Below, piece by piece: positions 55,361 to 64,000 of a stretch of 64,000 nt of DNA. How positions within the stretch are numbered: position 1 is the first letter of the stretch; every line of letters begins with the position of its first letter. The stretch is from Nymphaea colorata. Lineage: Eukaryota; Streptophyta; Magnoliopsida; Nymphaeales; Nymphaeaceae. The notes beneath the pieces are model-generated. The model saw only the letters and a program-made list of their open reading frames with translations, ran no database searches and was not told the origin of the DNA. The stretch is taken from contig NC_045151.1 of NCBI RefSeq assembly GCF_008831285.2, forward strand, positions 10,218,571 to 10,282,570. Reading direction: 5' to 3'. The position numbers and the translations under genes were made by a program.

Positions 55361-57720
55361 CTAAATTGAATCAACAGAATCTACTTAGTAACATACATTA
55401 AAAAAAAAGAAATATTAAAATCAATATGGTAAATGCAGTAGTTATAATATAAATATGTGTGAGTGTTTGTGTACGTGTGTATTTTTTAACCACGGTATGA
55501 GACAACACAAGACACGCCCCTGAAAGTAGATTACACTCTTTATATTGTAATGTAATTATACATTACATGGTACCTTATGCTCTTGGCGCACTTCAAAAGT
55601 TGCCAAATGTTATACTCTTTAGTCTTTAGTTTCTTAAATGATTATGGCTCAGCCTCTACCCGTTTTTATGAGTATTACATGAGAAGCACCTGCATTTTAG
55701 AGGGGGAAACATCCATTCGGGGACAATTTGGTGTTGAAACTAGAGGGACATCATGCATGCCATAAATAGGCAGAAGTAGACCAAGAAGTTCACATGTGTG
55801 GCTTTTCTAACTGAATTCTTGTGCATTTGATGGTTTATTACTTTATGCAATTGAACGTTTCTTGATACCCATATTATTATTTCATTTTTAGCTAGTATGA
55901 TTTTTCCAGCATTAACTTCTTTTAAGTATTTTCTGATTTTGTTATCTTGCGATTTTGAAATCTTCTTATTTTTTAAAAGTTTACATTTTTTACAATATGT
56001 TACAACTTACGATGTGTTCTTTAACATATCTTAATTTGAGCAGAATCAGTACAAAATATAATACATCTTTTACAACATTACTCCAAACTTATAACACCAT
56101 TTTTTCATGATAATATAGTGATGTTATTAAGAAAAAATCATTTTGGTGACAAAATCTCATAATATTAGTTCCAGTAAAAAAGTCTTTTTGCAATAAAAAC
56201 ACAAGAAACATGTGAGGCCTTAGGTTTATAGTTGTTTCAAATGAATGAAGAATTGTAAAAGATGTCAAGGCCACGACAAGTCCTGTTCAAAATGATGTTT
56301 TTTCGAAAACAAGAAGAGAGATAAACATGTTCATTGAGCATAGTGAGGGTATTAGAATCGGTAGATAGAGAAGGATCTTGATAAAGCCAAAGAATCTATA
56401 CATTCTTCTACCCAACAAATCAGCCCGGTTTCATAAAACCTCCTCTTTTGGTAGAAGAGAGTTCTTACTTCCAGGTGATATGTCATTTGATGTCAAGTAC
56501 TTTTTTGAAAGAGAAAATTTTTTATTGTGCCTAAAAACATTTTAAAAGTGTTTATCATGCAATGATATGCCTGCCCAAGTAAAAGGAAACTTTCAAGTTT
56601 TTTTATTGTCAATCATTAGAAGAGAAAATGTGGAAAAATCCTATCAAGCTGAGGAAGTAAAGACTAGGAGATGTTATTGGCTCTAGTGATCAAGTGTCTG
56701 TAAGGGTTTAGCTGGAAAATATCCTAAGAGAAAAGCCATAATGCCTTATAAAATATTGGCAGGTAGCAAAATAAGAGTTGAGAGATGGGCTCGGGCCTTG
56801 TGTAGTTGTTCCTCTGAGATAATAATCAAGAGTACCGAGTAGACATATAGGTGATTTATGTCTATGTCGCGAAGATAATGATTTATGAACTTTTGGCATG
56901 TTGAAAATCCGCAAGGTGAAATGGGTTGATATGTGACAAAACTACACATGGCCACCAAAGCGGTGGAGCTTCGTAGTAGCCTTTGGGGTGGTGAGGTATT
57001 TCGTCAAAGGTGAAGGTCGGCCTGAAAAAGAAAATCAAAAGCAAGAAAAAATGAAAAGGCAAAAGGCCAAATGCGGAAAAAAAGGAAAGAAAAAGAAGCA
57101 AAACCAAGAAAAACAAAAAAGGTGTCTGTCAAGAGATAAATGGCATGAAGGCTGAACTCGAAAGAATTGAAATGCGACAATCTTTCATGGATGTGCGATC
57201 CTTGGGTCAATATCTGCTCTTCCTTTTGATTTCCTAAGACGTTGAGGATGATTACTTTATATTCATTTTTGGGAAATTTAAAGGCTTCCCCTCTAGAGAT
57301 TCAACAATCCCGATGCTTGTACGGTATTGAGGGTAAACGAAGGGCATATCATTTGCACAACACGAGCACTTTCTGCTTATGATTTAAATTGATGATTTAT
57401 AAACTATTTAAAAGTAAACACTTGACATCTCTTATAATGTTTCCTGACTTCGTGGGCATATGAGGAACTCCCAGCCCCTCTCTGTTTTTGAAAAATGTTG
57501 TCCTTTTTATTACCAAACCGCTAGTCCATTCATAGAATAGATGAAACCCCTCAACATATTCCACTGATGCTGAGTGTAATGAATTTTCCATCTTCCCCTT
57601 TCCATGTTTCCATCTCAATTTGTTTTCTTGTGAAGGCTAGGCAGTATTTTTGTTGATTTCTCTTTTAAGGTTTGCTTAGGAAAGGGTTTGAAAGAGTCGT
57701 TAGCCTTTTACTTTTTTATC

Positions 57721-57751
<31 letters not shown>

Positions 57752-59131
57752 TACATTGTCCGTGTCTTCTGATGCATATAGCTGATGTCAAAGTTTAAAG
57801 CTCAACTCATCAGTGTTCTTGTGGATGTATAGTGGTTTTGGAAAAGCTGATTCACGTTGCACGAGAGTATGATCTTGTACTTCAAAATCAAGTTTTTATT
57901 TGAGTTCCCAACAAAGTTGTGGCATCCAATTTGATTTGAGTGAGTTTACATAAATTTTTGGCTGAAACAGAAACTAATGGTGGCTGCAAAAGTTTGCACA
58001 AAGACAGGCAAATCCTGTCCTTGTTTGTTTGTGTTTTTTGTTCGTTAGCTTGTCATAATTGGTAGGAGTAGGAAGCCAAGTGTTATGCATGTACATTGCC
58101 CGAGAGCTCAAAACCACACCCTCTACACCGGAAATCTCCTACAATTGCAGAGATTGCTGCAGAATTCTATTCCAAATCTGTGGATGTTTGGGTGACTTTA
58201 ACATTTGATGATTGATTTGTTTTGCTTCCCAAGACTTATCCCTTGGTTTTAGTTTATTTTATTGTAGGGAATCTGATCTGACCCTGTGATTGCAAAGTTG
58301 ATGTCGAAAACAGAGAATTTTTGCTAGAGAAATTTACATATATGTGCAGAAATTAGATTGCTTGCAGAAACCAAACAAGTTTCAACTTTCAATTGGTCTC
58401 TCTTTTACCTGAATTGAGTTAGGATTTTGGGTGTGATATGACAGCTTAAGTCAAAGTCGTGTAGGCTTCTTTCACGGTCTTTCAAATTTGCTTATATTTA
58501 GGTCCAGTTAATTTAGAGAACATAGATTTCAAGTAAGGATTTTGGTTATTTTCTGTTTCATGTGTATCGTTTTAAAGTGTTTATTAGTTGAGCTTAGAGT
58601 TCTTGCTCGTGAGTGGGTCTAAGCTGTAGGTTTATGCCCTTGTTTTTCTTTGTTCTCATTTTTTTTCAAGTTCGTCATTGCAGCCGCAGGCACTTTTGGA
58701 TAAATGTAAGGGCGGATGCATTCAGTGGAGGAGTTGGAGCACAAGTCAAAGATCTAAATTGACACAGGGTTGCCCTTTCAAGCAACCACACTTTAGGAAT
58801 TGTTTATTTTTCAACTTCTGTAATTAAACTAGTAGCATCACTCTTGAAGAACCTTTTGACTTGTTTCTATATGAGGTAGTAAATGTGCATTTTTTGGTCT
58901 AACATAATATCCGTTTGTTCCATGTGTTCGATCTTTAATTCCCACTTATTGGACTCTTATTTTCCTCAAACTGCACAAAACTGCTAGGTTTTTGGGTCAA
59001 AATTGGGTATTGAACTTGACACTCTCAAAACTTGAGAGTTTTTGGACCGAAGTTATAAAATTCTTACTAAACTGTTTCCTGTTAACTTGGTGCATGAACT
59101 CAGAATTTCCAAATTTTATCTTTCTGCTCGC
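55361..59131. other. Unassigned stretch, no gene recognised
   Basis: Short minus frames near 57618-57397 and 57116-56883 have a non-random amino-acid look (for example TFDEIPHHPKGYYEAPPLWW) but could not be matched to a family. They may be retroelement debris. A (TTTA)n tract lies at 57723-57751. Upstream exons of the methyltransferase were searched for here and not found. Confidence 0.4.
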
Positions 59132-59341
59132 CAAATTGGAGCTCTATAGATGAGGTTGTTGTCAAGCTTGAATGTTCCAATGAATGGACCAACATGTAGC
59201 TACTTAGCAATGGCTTGTCTATTGGCCACACTTTTGGTCTCCCTAGAGTATTAGGCATGCATTCTTTCTAGTTGGCATGTACTGTTGCATTTAAGTTTCA
59301 ATTGTGCTGTATTATTTATTAACTATATATACTCTTGTTAG

Positions 59342-59457
59342 GTGATCAATCTTGCAAATTCTCCATCAATTGTTGGCAAGCATTTAGACAATGAGTGTCC
59401 TGAAGATTTCATCAAAGGCCTTATTCTCTTTATTTCTTTTCTTCATGTTGAGAAGAG
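59342..59457 (+). pseudogene. Clathrin heavy-chain exon fragment, copy A
   Basis: Exon-like piece bounded by an AG acceptor (59340-59341) and a GTAATT donor (59458). It reads [18 protein letters not shown] and then [20 protein letters not shown], which matches the clathrin heavy-chain stretch around [14 protein letters not shown] in plants. Only this ~39-residue part of a ~1,700-residue coat protein is present, so it is a captured or duplicated fragment. Confidence 0.65.
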
Positions 59458-59465
59458 GTAATTCT

Positions 59466-59470
<5 letters not shown>

Positions 59471-59507
<37 letters not shown>

Positions 59508-59512
59508 AATAT
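59471..59512 (+). promoter_or_regulatory. CT tract plus TATAAATA, promoter-like (unit A)
   Basis: A pure (CT)n run ends directly in TATAAATA (59504-59511). Pyrimidine patch plus TATA box is a common plant core-promoter layout. The following ~190 bp (AGACAGAGACTACAGAATG ...) could be a transcribed 5' leader ending at a GGTAAAGC donor near 59711. Confidence 0.45.
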
Positions 59513-60506
59513 TTCATTTCAAGGAAGCTTGTTTCTGTTGCTCAGAGAGACAGAGACTACAGAATGTAGACGAAGAGGACGAGCAGGGAGAGACTTCAGA
59601 CCCTCCTCTCATTCACGCTTCCTTTTATCATCCCCTCCAGGATTCTGTCGTTCACCTTGTCACCAGGTCTACGACTTCACTTTATCCTACCTCCCATCTG
59701 GACCATCCCTGGTAAAGCATTTTTGTTAATCTATATTAGCATGCCGGTACTTTGTTATGGCTGTTAACACTTTTGTATTGTTTTAATTTTTTAACGCTTT
59801 TGTATTGTTTTAATTTACCAGATTATAGAGAATTTCCTGTTATTTAAGGTTTGGATTGAGATCATGAGAAACCATATCCAAGGTCCGACTTTAAGCAATA
59901 GTTTATTATGTTTTCAAAAATACAGATTCCAATCTCACAGGTTTGAGTGCATATATTATACTATATAGTTAGTTCAACGTATGTCATTTATCAAAAATTA
60001 TTTTAATTTTTTTCATCTGATTTTTGTTTTCAAATTTCTTGTTTATTTTTCATAATCAAATTTTTAGGTTTTACTTGAAGTGTTCTGAGGTAGAAACCAA
60101 TAACCTGTCTATTCTCAGCACGACTTCAACGGCTTTACGATTATTCGCCTGGGACGTAACCCGTTGAGGTCATGCTTGTGACTGATCGGTCACTAGTTTC
60201 TAATTATTTAGGTCATTAATTAGTGATTAATTAATAAATATGTGCAGTGGGGAACTAAATATTGCAGTTTATCATTTTATTATGAATTCCTGTATTAGGA
60301 TCCAAAGTTTGGCATATAAAAGTCTTCATACAAGACTGGCCGTTTCCAGGCAACCAGCCAACAACGTTAAGGTGATGGCGGCAGCCCCAAGTTGGGCATT
60401 TGCTGAACCCGGCAGCTAACTAGCAGCCTCTTGTATTTTAATGGCTAACTTATAGGCTCAATTGTTGACGTGGTGGATCGATCACCGTGTTCTTTCGCCA
60501 CGACAC

Positions 60507-60681
60507 CAAAGGGTGGAGCCAGAAATTTTTTCTTGAAGAGGTACGAATTATTCAAAATATGAACCGAAATATCATTTTTGAAAACAAGACAAGTGTTTTC
60601 TATTTAATTTATATGTAAATTTTTTATTATTTTTTGTTTTTAAGTGAGGCCAAGGTCCTTGTTGCCTTGGCTCTGCCCCTG
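60507..60681. mobile_element. Degraded hAT-like MITE related to 37263-37453
   Basis: Left end CAAAGGGTGGAGCCAG and, inverted, right end CAGGGGCAGAGCCAAGG are imperfect terminal repeats of the CAGGG type. No clean target duplication. It lies just before the first CDKC exon, in the intron. Unit B keeps only the right part (about 63310-63458). Confidence 0.5.
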
Positions 60682-60732
60682 AACACTCTAATAATGATGA
60701 ACATCTTCTTCTCATTGTTCTTGGAACTGCAG

Positions 60733-61600
60733 TCAAGTGTACATGGCCAGGGAGATCAAAACAGGCGAGATTGTAGCTTTGAAAAAGATACCCATGGACA
60801 ATGAGAGAGAAGGAGTATGCCAATTAGCTACTTTACTATCTAATAGGACATTTTTAGATGATGAATGCATTTTGTTTAGTTTTGACTTTTTTTTTGTAAC
60901 AATTGCAGCTTCCTATAACCGCTATACGTGACATCTCCAGGTTCTGTTTCCTCAACAAGGTATTCTTCAATTGTGATGACTTTAGTTGGTCATTGATCTT
61001 ATATTCTCTATATCTAATTCGGAAGACCTGAAAAAGATGAACACGGAAGGCCAGGTATTTCTTTGTGCATTTAAAATTCCATTATCATATTTTTTCCTTT
61101 ATCTATTACATTTTGAGACATTAATTTTTGTTCAGATGGCAATAAATGCAAGGGAAGCATTTATATGGTATTTTAATACTTGGACCATGATTTGACTGGG
61201 TTTTCAGATAGACCTGGAATGCGGTTTACAGTTCCCCAGATAAAGGCTAACTTCTCTTTAGGTTAAGAAATTCATTTTAACACACTTAATTGTGGTCAGT
61301 ATCTCAATTGAATATATTCTTATTTATATGAATTTTTCTATGTATATCTCAGTGTTACATGAGGCAGCTGTTAACGGGGCTTCACTATTGCCATGTTAAT
61401 CAAGTTCTTCATCGTGATATTAAAGGTCACTGGACAGCATTGTTGTTGTTTTCACCCCATAGAATATACTGCAATGCCTTCTGGGCTTGTTTGTTTCCCT
61501 TCTAACTGCTTTGGCGTCTTGCTTTCTCTCCTGTGCAGGTTCCGATCTTCTAATTGACAATGAAGGGCAAAGCATGGACTGGAATTTACATGTGTGAACG
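60733..61600 (+). pseudogene. CDKC: CDKC (PITAIRE-type cyclin-dependent kinase) fragment, copy A, dead
   Basis: CDKC is the plant CDK9-like kinase that phosphorylates the RNA polymerase II tail. Exons seen: 60733-60814 (VYMAREIKTGEIVALKKIPM, with the ATP-site Lys), 60909-60940 (PITAIR, then a 59-base deletion), about 61025-61053 (PEKDEHGRP), 61137 to about 61245 (DGNKCKGSIYMVF, then TAA, YLDHDLTG, DRPGMRFTVPQIK), 61353-61425 (CYMRQLLTGLHYCHVNQVLH, RDIK) and from 61539 (GSDLLIDNEG). The catalytic-loop Asn of HRDIKGSN is Asp. Sequence after IDNEG, including DFG, is unrelated. The first exon (Gly loop) is absent. Introns are retained, so it is a DNA-level copy. Confidence 0.87.
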
Positions 61601-62156
61601 AGAGGGTGATTTTGCCTTTGTCATGGTGAGCATTTTTTGATCTTGTGTAGATTTCATGGGGATAGGGAGAGAGTGTGTTTTTCTTATTTTTTCTTTACTT
61701 GATCTTTTTATTTCAATGAAACCACTACAAGCTTGTTTTCAGTAAATGTGTCCCTTGGGGAACATAAGATGAGGTTATCCTCCAAGAGTTTACTAGATTT
61801 GGTTGTTGACAGGGTTGAGAGCAAGATTTAGAGGAATCTCCTTATTGTGGGTTCTGATTGTCAAATGTCTTATTTTGCCTAATCATAAACCATTGGCATT
61901 TTGGATGTACGTGAAGTTCATCCAACTCTTTGTAGGCACTGGGGGCCAAATTGGAGCCCTATAGATGAGGTTGTCATCAAGCTTGAATGTTCCAATGAAT
62001 GGACCAACATGTAGCTACTTAGCAATGGCTTCTCTATTGGCCACGCTTTTGGTCTCCCTAGAGTATTATGCATGCATTCTTTCTAGTTGGCATGTACTGT
62101 TGCATTTAAGTTTCAGTTGTACTGCATTATTTATTAACTATATATACTCTTGTTAG

Positions 62157-62268
62157 GTGATCAATCTTGCAAATGCTCCATCAATTGTTGGCAAGCAGAC
62201 GATGAGTGTCCTGAAGATTTCATCAAAGGCCTTATTCTCTTTGTTTCTTTTTTTCATGTTGAGAAGAG
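62157..62268 (+). pseudogene. Clathrin heavy-chain exon fragment, copy B
   Basis: Same exon as 59342-59457, with the same splice borders, but it has lost 4 bases in the region around GGCAAGCAGACGATGAG. The frame breaks after SIVGK. Confidence 0.62.
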
Positions 62269-62273
62269 GTAAT

Positions 62274-62275
<2 letters not shown>

Positions 62276-62332
<57 letters not shown>

Positions 62333-62336
62333 AATA
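62276..62336 (+). promoter_or_regulatory. CT tract plus TATAAATA, promoter-like (unit B)
   Basis: Longer (CT)n run than unit A, again ending directly in TATAAATA (62329-62336). Confidence 0.45.
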
Positions 62337-63507
62337 TTTCATTTGAAGGAAGCTTGTTGTTGTAGCTCAGAGACACAGAGACTACAGAATGTAGACGAAG
62401 TGGACGAGCAGGGAGAGACTTCAGACCCTCCTCTCATTCACGCTTCCTTTTATCATCCCCTCCAGGATTCTGTCGTTCACCTTGTCACCAGGTCTACGAC
62501 TTCACTTTATCCTACCTCCCATCTGGACCATCCCTGCTAAAGCGTGTTTGTTAATCTATATTAGCATGCCGGTACTTTGTTATGGCTGTTAACACTTTTG
62601 TATTGTTTTAATTTTTTAACGCTTTTGTATTGTTTTAATTTACCAGATTATAGAGAATTTCCTGTTATTTAAGGTTTGGATTGAGATCATGAGAAACCAT
62701 ATCCAAGGTCCGACTTTAAGCAATAGTTTATTATGTTTTCAAAAATACAGATTCCAATCTCACAGGTTTGAGTGCATATATTATACTATATAGTTAGTTC
62801 AACGTATGTCATTTATGAAAAATTATTTTAATTTTTTTCATCTGATTTTTGTTTTCAAATTTCTTTTTTATTTTTCATAATCAAATTTTTAGGTTTTACT
62901 TGAAGTGTTCTGAGGTAGAAACCAATAACCTGTCTATTCTCAGCACGACTTCAACGGCTTTACGATTATTCGCCTGGGACGTAACCCGTTGAGGTCATGC
63001 TTGTGACTGATCGGTCACTAATTTCTAATTATTTAGGTCATTAATTAGTGATTAATTAATAAATATGTGCAGTTGGGAACTAACTATTGCAGTTTATCTT
63101 TTTATTATGAATTCAGGTATTAGGACCCAAAGTTTGGCATATGAAAGTCTTCATACAAGACTGGCCGTTTCCAGGCAACCAGCCAACAACGTTAACGTGA
63201 TGGTGGCAGCCTCAAGTTGGGCATTTTCTGAACCCGGCAGCTAACTAGCCTCTTGTATTTTAATGGGTAACTTATGGGCTCAATTGTTGACATGGCGGAT
63301 CGATCATTTTTTTGAAGAGGTACGAATTTTCAAAATAAGAACCGAAATATCATTTTCAAAATTAGACAAGTGTTTTTTTTTATTTCTATGTAATTTTTTT
63401 ATTATTTTTTATTTTTAAGTGGGGCCAAGGTCCTTGTTGCCTTCGCTCTGCCCCTGAACACTCTAATAATGATGAGCATCTTCTTCTCATTGTTCTTGGA
63501 AGTGCAG

Positions 63508-64000
63508 TCAAGTGTACATGGCCAGGGAGATCAAAACAGGCGAGATTGTTGCTTTGAAAAAGATACGCATGGACAATGAGAGAGGAGTATGCCAATTAGC
63601 TACTTTACTATCTAATAGGACATTTTTTGATGATGGATACATTTAGTTTAGTTTTGACTTTTTTTTTTTGTTACAATTGCAGTTTGCTATAACCGCTATA
63701 CATGAAATCAAAATTTTAAAGGAACTTCATCATGAGAACATCATTCAGTTAAAAGAGATTGTGACATCTCCAGGTTCTATTTCCTCAACAAGGTATTCTT
63801 CAATTGTGATGACTTTAGTTGGTCATTGATCTTATGTTCTCTATATCTAATTAGCAGGACCCGAAAAAGATGAACACGGATGGCCAAGTATTTCTTAGTG
63901 CATTTAAAATTCCAATATCATATTTTTTTCCTTTATCTATTACATTGTGAAACATTAATTTTTGTGCAGATGGCAATAAATACAAGGGAAGCATTTATAT
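63508..64000 (+). pseudogene. CDKC: CDKC kinase fragment, copy B, incomplete at window edge
   Basis: Exons: 63508-63596 (VYMAREIKTGEIVALKKIRM, then DNERG, one Glu codon fewer than copy A), 63683-63773 (FAITAIHEIKILKELHHENI ... EIVTSP, the full exon that is shortened in copy A), then after a TTAGCAG acceptor PEKDEHGWP, and DGNKYKGSIY from about 63970 to the edge. All splice sites seen are canonical and the frame is open so far. The PITAIRE helix reads AITAIHE. The first exon was not found upstream, so a pseudogene is likelier, but the right part is outside the window. Confidence 0.75.

Larger units (their letters stand above)
59132..61945. repeat. Tandem duplication, unit A (~2.8 kb)
   Basis: Matches the unit from 61946 onward nearly base for base, from CAAATTGGAGC through the CDKC exons, with small indels. 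The offset is 2815 bp at the left edge and 2775 bp at the kinase exon. Confidence 0.9.
61946..64000. repeat. Tandem duplication, unit B (runs off window)
   Basis: Second copy of the unit that starts at 59132. It is cut by the window edge inside the CDKC exon with GSIY. Confidence 0.9.

Noticed and set aside
57397-57618. Minus frame as a 5' exon of the methyltransferase
   Set aside because: No resemblance to the family N-terminus and no splice phase that would fit the exon at 55360.
60374-60421. Small frame MAAAPSWAFAEPGS as a possible missing CDKC first exon (also in the second unit)
   Set aside because: Too short, ends in a stop and lacks the Gly-rich loop; the match to a CDKC N-terminus is only compositional.

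Overview
The window reads as nuclear DNA of a flowering plant. It is AT-rich, with multi-exon genes using GT-AG introns, Ty1/copia elements primed by initiator tRNA-Met, hAT elements, many (TA)n tracts, and plant-type proteins (a mitochondrial GFA2-like DnaJ, EAR-motif C2H2 fingers, a PITAIRE-type CDKC kinase). The species cannot be named from the sequence alone.

Left edge (1-3099): a 1.2 kb element with ~400 bp inverted arms (505-1716) and a complete 408 bp TRIM retrotransposon (2325-2732, minus strand, 5 bp target duplication). No gene was seen before the DnaJ gene.

Main gene (3100-36901, +): one intact 18-exon gene for a mitochondrial DnaJ chaperone (GFA2 type, 454 codons). All splice phases join and no exon is broken. 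The 1.37 kb of coding sequence is spread over 33.8 kb because introns 4, 11 and 12 are packed with transposons: an hAT element with a decayed transposase (5046-8522), several small hAT-like MITEs with 8 bp target duplications, three Ty1/copia elements (9641-14580 +, 20909-24999 +, 29124-34274 -) and a chromovirus fragment (about 26.1-26.7 kb). Each copia has two LTRs and a 5 bp target duplication, and each carries coding damage. All three carry a strong stem-loop at the same place in the leader, with compensatory base changes between elements.

Right of the gene (36902-48589): a 191 bp hAT-like MITE, AT-rich repeats, then a tandem array of five ~0.93 kb units (42214-46860), each holding one ZAT-like C2H2 zinc-finger/EAR gene. 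All five are disrupted. Two copies of a ~650-750 bp repeat flank the array.

48590-55360 (-): a decayed NOL1/NOP2/Sun-family RNA methyltransferase gene with introns kept.

55361-64000: unassigned DNA, then a ~2.8 kb tandem duplication (59132-61945 and 61946 to the window end). Each unit joins a clathrin heavy-chain exon fragment, a CT-tract/TATA promoter-like block and several exons of a CDKC kinase. The first kinase copy is dead; the second runs off the window.

Only the DnaJ gene looks functional. The rest is mobile DNA and decaying gene copies. Exon and element boundaries were worked out by eye from reading frames, splice dinucleotides, terminal repeats and target-site duplications.
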